A stretch of 64,000 bases of DNA from Neurospora tetrasperma FGSC 2508 (lineage: Eukaryota > Ascomycota > Sordariomycetes > Sordariales > Sordariaceae). The stretch's first letter is position 1. Every line of letters begins with the position of its first letter. Below, in pieces: positions 1-10,611 of this stretch. The stretch is taken from NCBI RefSeq assembly GCF_000213175.1, contig NW_009799104.1, positions 1,381,214 to 1,445,213 of the forward strand, read 5' to 3'. The notes beneath the pieces were generated by a model. It was not told where the DNA came from. It saw nothing but the letters and a program-made list of their open reading frames with translations, and did no database searches. The position numbers and the translations under genes are program-made.

Positions 1-689
1 AGAGGATAATTATTATAGAATTCAATATAAATAAGGTAAGGTAGGTAGCGGATTCTATTATTAAATAAATATTAAATAAATTTATTAATTAGTATAATAA
101 GGAATTTAAAGCGAAGAAGGTAAAGAAGACGGCTATTACTACTTCTAAATTCTCTACTTTAATAGCCGGCCCTTCCAATATTTAATTTAAACGCTATCTT
201 CTAATTTATAAGAAGCATAATACTCTTAGTAAATACCTTTATATTAATACCCTTACTACTACTACCCTATATAAATTCAAATAATAGAATACCCCTATCC
301 CCTAATTACCCCTTAGTATCCGTTCTTCTAATAGTATTCGCCCGCTCCCCTCGCTATTGCCCGACGTATATTTAGAGAATATTCGCCCCTACGACCTATA
401 CAACCTTACAGATAAAAATATTATTAGTAATAGGAGGGAGGATTTTAATAATTCTGATATCGATAGCGCTATAAGGGATTTATTAAATAATAATATTATA
501 AAAGATATTTGATATTTTAGGGTAATTTTAGGCTTAGCCCGAATAAAATCTTTATTCTTTATAATTTAGTTTATAAATTTTTAATTATATTTTTTTAGCT
601 ATAATTCTATAATTAATTTCTTACTATCTATCTATAAATTCCTAATCCGGGAGGCTTTTAAGAGGGTATTTCTTAATATATTAGTTTAA
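1..689 (+). other. AT-rich RIP-degraded relic of unknown family
   Basis: Very AT-rich sequence continuous with the retroelement block to its right. On the plus strand a degraded but coherent protein-like reading is visible from about 105 to 515, rich in Lys, Asn, Ser and acidic residues (for example a stretch reading LPDVYLENIRPYDLYNLTD). It runs opposite to the neighbouring chromovirus, so it is probably part of another repeat copy that abuts or truncates the chromovirus end. I could not assign it to a transposase, gag or other family. Broken throughout by transition-type decay. The boundary with the chromovirus is approximate. Confidence 0.4.
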
Positions 690-1053
690 TAGTCCGTTAT
701 TTATAGTTATTAATCTATATTTCTCTTTGAATTGATTTAGTACTGTAGTTTTTAGAAATTCTTATAATAATTTCTAAGTTAAATTCCAATACCCTTTCTA
801 TTTTACCAAAACCTTTCGAATTATACCCTCGTACTTTCTTACTATATTAATATATAAAATTTCTTTAATTTAGAATTCTAATTCCCCTTCGACTTTAATA
901 GCAGATAGTTAATTATTTGTAAACTTCTAGCCCGGGAGGGGATTAGTAGTTATTTAGCGGAGAAGATTAATATAGAAAATATTATAAATAGTTCAAAGAA
1001 GATTCGAGAATTCGATTATATAAGGGGAAAGAACTTTAAAAACAGTATATCTC

Positions 1054-1058
1054 GTATA
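1054..1058. repeat. Target-site duplication, left copy (GTATA)
   Basis: Five bases directly left of the first LTR, identical to the five bases right of the second LTR. A 5-bp duplication is usual for LTR retrotransposon integrases. Confidence 0.8.
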
Positions 1059-1314
1059 TATAATGAGTCTGCTAGAGTATTGCACAGCGAGCAGTCGTGT
1101 AATAGTTAAAATGCTATATTTGATAAAGAGAGTAAGAGAAAAAAGACTGTACTAGAAGGGTGTAGTTGAAAGAAGGTTTTATGGCCGGGCGCACGGGCTA
1201 GGTAAATATGTGGATCCGACTAATTAGGAGGCTCGCATCCTTATCGATACAACCGACCCGCCTTAGCAGACTTAGTAAAGCCGAATTTTAATCCCGGGCG
1301 CTAGCCCTATAACA
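1059..1314 (-). repeat. LTR of nested element (3' LTR in element orientation)
   Basis: 256 bp, alignable without gaps to 2954-3209. By hand count about 34 positions differ and all but one are transitions, which is the RIP pattern. In element orientation it starts TGTTAT and ends in a form derivable from the usual TG...CA boundary. Confidence 0.85.
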
Positions 1315-2953
1315 TTACTCCCCTACTCCCCCTTAGGGAGCTCGCTCTACCACACCAAAAAGTACTTTACTAAATATATAAAGAATAATTAAAATCCCCC
1401 ACAACCGCTCCCAACCAAATACTTAGCTAAATAGGTACAAAATATCAACAATACTAAAAAAGAAAGATCTCCTTTTCTAAACCCCCAAATAAACGCTGTA
1501 CGACCACCTGCCCTCTACCCGAATCAGTATTACTACCCTTATAAAATTATACTCCAGCCGAAGTACTAAAATTAAATTAGGGGATATTTTTAAACTTTGC
1601 CTATCCGGGGACTGTTATTATATTATTTTAATAATCCGTAATAGAAATAATCAAAATTAAGGCTATTATCCAATACTTCGTATTACTCTACTTCTCCTAC
1701 TAATAGGAACTACTATTAAACAAACTCGTTATACCTCTTACTAGAGGCAGCCTTAATAATCTTATACCTATAAAATATTACGTCTACTACCCTCTAACGG
1801 TTATATTTTGTGATAAACACCGTAATGGCTGGGCGGCGAAGGGTTTTATATAGTAGATTTACTATTTTAATTAATAAAAGCATACCTAACAAGCTACTTA
1901 GTCCTTCCTTTTGGACTCGGTGGCGCTCCCTTACCTTTAATATTATTAAAGTCGACCTCTAATCTTTATTTAATCCGAATCTTCCTCCTCTTCCAAATCG
2001 TTATTATCGTAGCCGTCTAAGCCCCTACTAGGTTATAACCGGACCGTATTCATCTTTGAAATTCAAAGGCATTTTTTAAACTAGTATAACTTATTACCGC
2101 AATTAGTACACTTACCCTCTTTCTTCCACTTATTCTTTTACTTCTAGGAGACTTCGTTACTCTCCTTTATCTTTATCGGCATAGCGAAATTAATGGAAGT
2201 ATCTATAAGATCACCAGCGTCATTATCAACCGGTTACTTCGAGGATAAAGCGAAAAAAGTATTACTATTAAGATAGTAGAAGTATTTAAATAGCAATAAA
2301 TACTACTTAGGCACGTCGATTCTTTCTAAAAGCTGTTACTTCTAGTCGTTATTCAAAGTAATAGTAAACTAACTAACCTTAATTACTTCTAACTAAGAGT
2401 CTATTCTAATATAGTAGAGTACTTCTTCAAAACGAGTTAGAAAGCTCGCTATCGACTCCCTACTCTTCTAATAAAGCTAATATAATTTTTAACCAATACG
2501 CTTTGTAACGTTAGAATCGCTATAAATAAGCCAAAGCTTATTGAATAGGGCAGTAGGCGATCTTAACGATAGGGAGCTAGTAAAAGCGACGAATAGCTTC
2601 TTAATAACAGGTGATAAGCAGGCAAATAAATAGTAAAACTACACTTCTAAATCGCTAATAGCAAAGTTATTTATATAAAGCTTGATTTAAATGCTTAGAA
2701 CCCAAATTTTAAAATCTTCTTTATTACTAACGAATTTCTTAAGGGTAGGGAGAACTACCTTTCGGATAGGCGAGGCCTTAAGGGCAGCGAGCTCGCTTAG
2801 TACGGTTTCGAAAACAATACCAAACTATCGTAAGCATTTCTAAAGGTCTTAAGACTAAGAGATTATTAGTATTATTATTGTAAATAGGGGAAACTCTTTA
2901 AGCGTGCCTATGAGAGAACGGTAATAGTAGTTTGAAAAGAAGGTTAAATATAA

Positions 2954-3209
2954 TATAACGGGTCTGCTAGAGTATTATATAGTAAGTAGTTGTATAATAG
3001 TTGAAATACTATATTTAAGAAAGAGAGTAAAAGAAAGAAGATTATACTAGAAGGGTACAGTTGAAAGAAGGTTTTATGGCCGAGCGCACGGGCTAGGCAA
3101 ATATATGGATCTGACCAATTAGGAGGCTCGTATCCTTATTAATACGACCGACCCGCCTTGGCAGACTTAGCAAAGCCGAGTCTTGATCCCGGGCGCTAGC
3201 CCCATAACA
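2954..3209 (-). repeat. LTR of nested element (5' LTR in element orientation)
   Basis: 256 bp and collinear with 1059-1314. In element orientation it begins TGTTATGGGG and its other end carries the imperfect inverted copy. It holds GC-richer patches (for example around 3080-3100) that stand out from the AT-rich surroundings. Confidence 0.85.
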
Positions 3210-3214
3210 GTATA
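3210..3214. repeat. Target-site duplication, right copy (GTATA)
   Basis: Five bases directly right of the second LTR, identical to 1054-1058. Confidence 0.8.
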
Positions 3215-6200
3215 TAGTTAGTCGAGTTTTTTCTTTAAGCGGTCCGTTATATAGTTCTTTAAATTAAATTAAACTTTATTTTTAATTTAGAAGTACTCCG
3301 CCGGTTAATGATATTAATTAGCGAATTTCTTTTACTTTTGGGCGGTTATTACTATAATTATTTAATATAAATCTATAGTTTATTATAGCTTTTGAACGAA
3401 TTAGTAAGCCCTTTTCTCAGAGGATAGGAGGGGAATTTCCAAATAGATTCCCTCTTTAATAATAGAAATAGGGAATTTTATATCGAATTTATAGGTAGTA
3501 AAAAAGGGAGATATTCTAATAGAAGTATTAATACGGCTATTAATAGCTAATTAAATTATAGGGTATTACTTATTCTAGTTATCCTATATATAATTTAATT
3601 ACTATTCGTAAATATATATATATATATTTTAATCTATATAGTCTAAGCCGCTATTAGTTTGCGGGTAGTATATTATATTTAATAGGCGCTTAATATTAAG
3701 GAGTTTGTAGAGTTTAGCCTAGAATTGGCTAGTCTAATTCAATCTTCTATTATTAACGATAGACCGCGGGAATTTATAGTAGCGAACGAAATATTATAAA
3801 AAACGTTCAGTATATAATTCGGCTTCTAATAAAGGTATAGGTTCTAGGATTATACTCTTATTTAACCGATCTTTAATTATTTAGAAGTAAATATTACTAT
3901 TAGACTTTAGGATGTTTATAATGAAATTTATTTATATTTCCTTATTAAATTGGTCTAGTATTAATAGGGATTGTATTAAGCCCTGTTTCTATTTTCGTTA
4001 GACCTTCGTAGATTTATAAGTATAATAATTGCAAAGAAATTACTAAACGTAAATACTTAGGAGCGGCTAATAGAAATAATAGTTAAGAACGGTTATAGTA
4101 CCTTCTCGTTTTAGGTAGTCGAGAATATAGGAGTTATATATAATCTATATTAGGATAGTACAGAAAATATTAAATTATTAGGATTAGTTTAAAAGGTTTA
4201 TAGCGTCCGACTTTATATATATTAGTATTCTTAGGACTTAGAGGCGGCCTTAGTAGTAAAGACGGCCTTTTATATTAATATTATAGTCTACGATTTGAAT
4301 TTTAAATTTTAACGTTGGGTCGAAGTATCGGTCGTTATTTTAAATTACTACCTTTACTTATTAATAGAAATAGTCCTTCAACGCTATTCAATTCTAAAAC
4401 TATTATAAATCCGGATCTTCGAATACTTATATACCCTCCCTCCTAAAATAGACGATTTAGGATACTAAAATATAGAATAGAAAGTATTTTTCTAATACAG
4501 AGTCCGGGATTATTTATAAATTACAAGCCTTCCTATCCTCCTCCGTTAGTATATTTTATTCTCTATATAAAAGTATATTAGGGATAATACCTTCCCTCCC
4601 TAATTAGTATTTAATATTAATTAATTGAACCAAAATAGGTACTCCGTCTACTATACCTAGCGTTCTAAAAAACGCTACATCCTTATGAAATATTTTAGGT
4701 TCTAATAATCTATTAGGATAATAAAAGATTCGTAGCTCTATAATTCAACCGACTACTATTCTAAATAATTAAAAATTATTAATATTTCTTTATTATAAAT
4801 TAGGTAATTCTATTCAGTAGTATTAAATTTCTATAAATAGTATCCTATAACCGTACGCTTTCTAGTATTATTTATTTTTTAGGAAATAACGCCCTTTAGG
4901 GTAAAACTATTATAGTCTGTCTTTAAATATATTTTTTTATCTAGATTAAACTCCATAAGGATTAGGGCTTAGGTAAATAATATTTTTAATAATTGGAAGG
5001 TAGGTTCGTATTCTTTAATTTATTTAAATATAATTCCTTTCCCTATTAGTATAATAAGAGGTATAACGATCTTAAAGAATTAAAGTATAAATATCCAATA
5101 ATAGTTAATAAACCTAAAGAAATTGCGTACGCCCTTCTAAGAAGTAGGGAGAAATTATTCGAGGATTACTTTAACCTTTTCGGGGTTGGCCTAAATTCTA
5201 ATACTAGCGTAGATAATAAACCTTAGGTATTTAACCTTCTTAATAGTAAATTCGTACTTATCGGGGTTAAGGTAAAGTCTAGCATCTAAGAGTTTTTATA
5301 ATATAAAACGGACTTTAGTTTTATAGTCCGCTTTCGAACTTAAAGTATAAATAAGGACGTCGTCTATATATACTATATAGAATTTATTAAAATATTTTTA
5401 TAAAATGAAATTAATATAATATTAGAATATTATTAGGGCGCCTATTAATCCGAAGGGGATTATTAACTATTCGAATAGGCTATAGCGAATTCTAAACACT
5501 ATTTTTTATTCTTCTCCCAAAATTATACAAATTTTATAGAAGGTTTGTACAATATTAATCTTTATATACTACTTCGCCCCCTTTAGTATACGGAATATTT
5601 CTTAAATAAGCAGTAAAGGGTATTAATTTATTTATATAATAGCGTTTAGGGCCCGGTAATTATAGTAAAAGCGGAGGCCGCCCTCTAATTTCTTTATAAA
5701 TAATATTAACGTACCCGCCTCCGAACTATTTACCTTAATAAACCCTTTATTTAATAAATCTTTTAATATCTTCTTTAAAATTAAAAATTCCTTACGGGTT
5801 ATATTATATAGCAGTTTGAAGGGTAAGGGGAATTCTTTACTATCGGGTTCCTTTTTAATTTCAATCCGATAGTTAATATTTAAACGATAGGGGTCCCGTT
5901 TATTAATATTCTCCTTTATTTATAGTAGGAGAAGGTTATAATATATTAGGGGAATTATCTTCTCTAATTATTCTTTAGTATAAACTTTCTTTAATTGTAA
6001 CGCCTTTTTTATATTTTTTAAATTAATAGTATAAATAGCTTCCTTAGCTACTTTATTACTTAATTCTCTCTATAGATAGCAAATATAGTTTACGAAGGTA
6101 GTAACGAATATATAAGTAGCGGACTTAATATTTTTAATAGAATTTATATTAGGTACCTATTCTTTTTTAATGTATAGAATCTAATAATTTATAATCTTTA

Positions 6201-8130
6201 AATATATCCTCTTCTTATAAGGAATAGAGTAAGTTAGTATTGCCTTTAATTATAGTTTATTTAAAATAATAGGGAATTTTAGGAGAGGGATAATGTAAAT
6301 ATTTACGGAATATATATATTTATTAAGTTCTATTAGAAAATAAGTGAGTCTTTGGATAGTAGCCCCTTCTATAGTAGTAGAAATTCCTTTTATACGATAG
6401 AATTTAATAGGGATGACGGGAATCCTAAGGTTTTCAATAACCTTTTTATTTACTACAGTATAGTATTAATAACCTTTATTAATAAGGTTATAAAATAAAT
6501 TACGATTATTAATAATAAATAGAATTAATATAAGTTCTATTTCTATTTATAATTTTAATTTAAATTCTTTTATTTTACTTAGTATTTTAGATAGCTCTAG
6601 GGTTCAATTTTGCTCCGGAGCTACTCTTTTTTTTATTTAGGAGTAGAGTTTTAATCCTCTTCCTCTTCTAATAAAAAAAGGACCTTTATAATAATAATTT
6701 AAATATAGATATTATTATTCAAGGGAATAGCCGGCAAATAGGGGTAATTATTTATATAGTAACCGGAAGCTCCGTAGCGGAAGTATAGGTTATTATTTTT
6801 ATACTTCTAATATTCTTTATTAGAAATTTATTTAGTACGCTTAAAAGAAGTAGCCGAATTTGAACCGCTTTGCCTTCGATTATTACGACCCTTAATAAAT
6901 ATATTAATATAAGTAGTCCTTATAACAGTATTATTATTAGCATTTGTAATATAGTTTTTAAATTAATTTGATATTTAGGCCGCGGATTATTATTATTAGT
7001 TATTAGGCTTTTAAATACTAGCTTAGGATATTGGAAGATAGAGACTATTACTTTAAATAGAACGGCCTTATTAATTACAAAAATATTTATAGTAATCCTC
7101 TTTAAATTCGGACGTTTATTTATAACCAGTAGCGTAATATTATATTTAAATTATATATATATAGTAGTCGTATAAAAAATCTATTAGAAAGAATTTATTA
7201 TAAAATTTTTTATTAATAATATAATAAAAGTATATTAGTTTAGTAGGATTCTCCTAACTATAATTACCAGCTTTTAATAATTCACTATTAAAGGTAGTAA
7301 GGAAATTCGTAAACAGCTCTCCGTCTCTTTAATATAAATAAGAGAATTTATTGAGGATAATATCCTAATTCTAATAAGAATTAAAAATTACTTAAATTTA
7401 ATCGAATAAAACTATAGGGTCTTTTTTTACTACAGGCGGTCTTACTAATCTAGAACCCCTCGAATTAGAATTGTTTATTATCGGAGAATATATCAAAAAT
7501 CTTATACTATATAATATTATCATTAGTACGAAGCCTTACTTTAATATCGGTATTATATACTTTAATAAATTTATTATAGTAAAAGAGGAAAATATAAGGT
7601 TACTTATCCTACTTTGGGAATTCTAAGGGTTTTCTTCTATAAAGGGTAGTATTATAATTATTATTTTAATTAGTAGAAGTATTTAAAGTAGGGACGTTAG
7701 AGTCTGCTATTCGGTTTATAGAGGTATTTATAAGGTGAAAGTCCAAATATAGAGTAAGGATAAAATTAGGATTAGAATTAAAGAGAAGAGACTTAATACA
7801 ATTATAGAAAGAGGTATTACTATTTAATATTCTAATAAGGCTTTTAATAAACCCGTCGTTAGGAGTATTACTAGTATTTAATTAATTACTACTTTAAAAG
7901 TTATAAAACTCTTCATTCTTATTAAGGTCTATATTATTAAATTTAATTATAATAAATAGTAAATACTATAATACTATGCTATAAACTATTAACCGCTTTT
8001 AGTTCCGCTCTACTATTCTACTATTAATTTCTATTATATTTACTAGTAAGAATAGAGGTAGAACCTAATATAAAGGGTATAGTATAGTTAGTATAAATGT
8101 TAGCCTTAATTAATCGATAAGGTTCTACGA

Positions 8131-8712
8131 AGAAGAAAAGAGGGGAAAAGGGGTGCCCTCTAAGCGGGTATAGCCAGCTATCCTTTTCAAGGGACGTGCG
8201 CGCGTACGGGCCGCGGGGATACCGCTGCGGTAAGGGACCTAATTGGCCGCATCGGTTGCCTGCCAGCAGGGATTCGGACTGGCGAGACTGCCAGTCGCTT
8301 CAGCTACGGGCAGCAAGCCCCATGACACCTTGAACTTTGACACTTCAACCTTCCTAGCTTCTTTCCTCTCTCCTTTCTTTCCTCTCTTCTTTCTTTCCTC
8401 TCTTTCTTTTTTCAACCTTTTTCTTTTCTCCTTCCCTTTTTCATCTTCATCTTCTTCTTTTTTTTTTCTTTTTCTTCTTTTCTTTTTAGCCCTGGCCGAA
8501 AGAAGGGGGAGAGAAAGGGGGGGAGGGGGGAGAGAGAGCGGGATCCATTTGTATTATTACTTTACCCCAACTCAAAAATTTGGAGAAGAACCAAGTGCAG
8601 GGCCATTTATTGGCATTGCACTGTCGCTGTCACCCTACCTCAAACCCAGCGATGGGAATTAAGGTCCATTTGCACTGCTACTTAAAGTCTTAGTAGACCT
8701 CCCGTCTGAAGT
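8131..8712. other. Boundary zone between RIP-degraded block and ordinary DNA
   Basis: Base composition changes abruptly from AT-rich to balanced at about 8140. The stretch contains a GC-rich patch (8195-8240), a 7-bp hairpin (GACTGGC, six-base loop, GCCAGTC at 8278-8297), a long pyrimidine tract (about 8350-8490) and a purine tract (8502-8542). A reading frame of 139 codons crosses the pyrimidine tract but encodes mostly Phe/Ser/Leu homopolymer, so I do not call a gene. Confidence 0.5.
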
Positions 8713-8762
8713 AATGAAGCAATGAAGCAATAAAGCAATAAAGCAATAAAATAATGAAGCAA
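8713..8762 (+). repeat. Tandem 8-bp repeat (AATGAAGC / AATAAAGC)
   Basis: About six units of an 8-bp motif. The units differ mainly by G or A at one position, a TpG to TpA type change. It abuts the 10-bp array to the right. Confidence 0.85.
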
Positions 8763-8920
8763 TAGTTAATGGGAGTTAATGGGAGTCAATGGGAGTTAAT
8801 AAGAGTTGATAAGAGTCAATAGGAATTAATAGGAGCTGATGGGAGTTAATAAAAGTCAATGGGAGTTAATAAGAGTTAATGAGAGTTGATAGGAGTTAAT
8901 GAGAGTCAATGGGAATTGAC
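8761..8920 (+). repeat. Tandem 10-bp minisatellite (GGGAGTTAAT-like), 16 units
   Basis: Sixteen consecutive 10-bp units with perfect period. The variable positions are nearly all transitions, notably TCAAT, TTGAT and TTAAT forms of the unit end, which are CpA/TpA and TpG/TpA pairs. It lies about 630 bp inside the euchromatic side of the transposon block. Confidence 0.9.
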
Positions 8921-10611
8921 TTCGCAAGACATCTCACAAACTTAGCCACCCTCTGGGGCGAGCCTAATGCCTGCAGCTGGTTAAACTTCAGGTTTTCAGG
9001 ACTTTTGGATAAACGACCCAAGTCACACTTGGGCCACCGTAGCACTTACATAAAAAACGATGGGATAGGCTGCTACGACCGACACTAGAAATTACAAAAT
9101 CTGGAATTTGCGAACGATTGATTTCTTTCAAATATTACCAATGGCTTGGAATTATCCGTCCTTCCAGAAGGTCTCCTGGAACACACAGGTTGTAGTGTAG
9201 CAAATGAGTCCCGTCATTGAGACCGCCAAGTTGTCTCAAGTTGTGCAAGAGCCCGCCGGCGCCACCCGGAGCCAAGAAACTTTGTGCAGAAGCTGAGTGG
9301 CACAAGGGTTCGGGGTTGAAGATCTGCCCGGGCAGGGACAGGGGTTTCCTCGACGATCCGGGAAAGGGGGGGCGGGTCGGCTTCCGGTAGTTCTGGGTCC
9401 CGTTGCACAACAATTGTGCACAGCGCATGTGCGTTATTCATACCTCTAAGCTTAAATCCTGTGGATTAGGTGCGCGCCCCGGATCTTCGACATCCGTTAA
9501 GTTGTCCACTTCCCCAGATGGCGCTGATGGACAGGAACTTGAACCAGAACTGTGCCGACTGACAGTCTCACCTTCGGGCGACGATTTCAGTCAATTGATC
9601 GACCGGAAACCGGCAGGGGACAAGCTTTTTTTCTATTCTTTTTTTCCTCATTTTTTTTCTTTTTGTTTTCTTTCACAGCTGACGCTTTTGAGTATTGGTT
9701 CCTTACTTTTGGTCATTGCATGTGCACAGTTGACACTCCTTGGTGTTTTGGTCATTTTCTTTCCTTTTTCCTATCAACAAGGGATACTCCGACCTGATTG
9801 ATACGAACAGGGGAAAGGGACTAGTAGAAGAACAATTCCAGCGGACTTCTTTTACCGCCTCCATCACCGACACAAAAGAGAGAGAAAGAAAACCGGCACG
9901 TGAATCGCCAACTTGCTCAAAGAATCTGCCATCGACCGGACTCCATGATTTTACAAGCCCCCCATGTCCACTCTCGGGACAACATCAGAGAAATTTCCCG
10001 ATTTTTGAAATGAGATCCGATCAGTATGGTATCTTGGCTGTTGATGCCCGTGTGGCGGGTGCCACTCTTTGTCCTCATCAATCCAATTGACTGGGAGATA
10101 TCATGGGCCTCGAATTTGATGTCTAGCCAGATTGCCCAGAATGCATTGCCAGATATGACGACCTTTCCTTGTTCTTAATCCCATTTGTGCAAGACTAGTG
10201 CATTTCAGTCAGGGGAGGGCCCCATGGCCCCATGGCCCCATCATCCCCATCAGCTTCCCACCCCCGGCCCCCGGTCCCCGGTGCTCATCACCAACCTGAA
10301 CGGGGTCTCGGGCTTGTTGGCTTTGCCGCCAGTCAGGACCCGGTGAAGAATAATGAAAGGGAGTTATGCAGATGCCTTGAGTGTTGAGGCTTAATGTTCA
10401 CCGATGGCCCCTCGATGGCCCCAACAACTCCAAGTACACAAACATACAAAACCTTCCGCTGATCCTACTCTCGGAAACGATTCCCTCCTCCTGATATTCC
10501 CCATCATAGTCAACCGAAATACAACAGCCATCCCCTCCAGGCTTCCCCCGTCAATTCAACAACCCCTGGTATCCAGACTATACCAGTTCAGGTTCAGACA
10601 TCATCACAACA
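8921..10611. other. Intergenic region and promoter/leader of the MFS gene
   Basis: No convincing gene. Reading frames of 60 to 130 codons overlap on both strands around 9135-10090 and look like chance openings: low complexity, several frames open at once, no domain. A 92-codon frame starting at 10404 overlaps the MFS start codon in another frame and would hinder translation if transcribed, so the transcription start probably lies downstream of it. T-rich tracts are at 9628-9672. Confidence 0.5.
10218..10241 (+). repeat. Three tandem copies of GGCCCCAT
   Basis: Three perfect 8-bp units upstream of the MFS transporter gene, followed by C-rich sequence (10260-10282). Could be a simple repeat or a promoter element; nothing else supports a function. 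Confidence 0.7.

Larger units (their letters stand above)
1059..3209 (-). mobile_element. Nested short LTR retroelement, gag-only, with intact ends (fossil)
   Basis: A 2151-bp element with two direct LTRs of exactly 256 bp (1059-1314 and 2954-3209), flanked on both sides by the 5-bp duplication GTATA (1054-1058 and 3210-3214). On the minus strand a purine-rich tract (about 1315-1335) lies directly before the downstream LTR, as expected of a polypurine tract, so the element runs on the minus strand. The 1.6-kb interior shows a gag-like reading with a degraded CCHC knuckle (2069-2110) preceded by basic Lys/Trp-rich residues. No reverse transcriptase, integrase or protease was seen, and there is little room for them. 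It therefore resembles the non-autonomous TR-GAG class described in plants, although internal deletion of a larger element is possible. It sits inside the chromovirus in the same orientation and is thus the younger insertion. Broken by numerous transitions. Confidence 0.85.
690..8130 (-). mobile_element. Fossil Ty3/gypsy chromovirus (chromodomain LTR retrotransposon), RIP-degraded, interrupted by a nested element
   Basis: Read on the minus strand, the parts lie in canonical Ty3/gypsy order. A gag-like region (about 7000-8000) ends in a degraded CCHC zinc knuckle (6744-6785). A probable protease region lies about 6200-6560. Reverse transcriptase is at about 5080-5700, with the YIDD box at 5359-5370 and the following LIY and YLGF-like blocks. 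RNase H is at about 4730-4950 and integrase at about 3480-4400, including a HPQTNG-like block near 3660-3680. A chromodomain with a KWKGY core is near 784-810. The order gag-PR-RT-RH-IN-chromodomain identifies a chromovirus of the MAGGY/Tf1-like clade (established family knowledge). The element is split between 1058 and 3210 by a second LTR element. It is broken in every part by very many transition changes; no flanking LTR pair was recognised, so both ends are approximate. Age cannot be read from divergence because RIP mutates copies within a few sexual cycles. Confidence 0.85.

Noticed and set aside
8243-8662. 139-codon frame over the pyrimidine tract
   Set aside because: The product is essentially Phe/Ser/Leu low complexity caused by the CT-rich tract.
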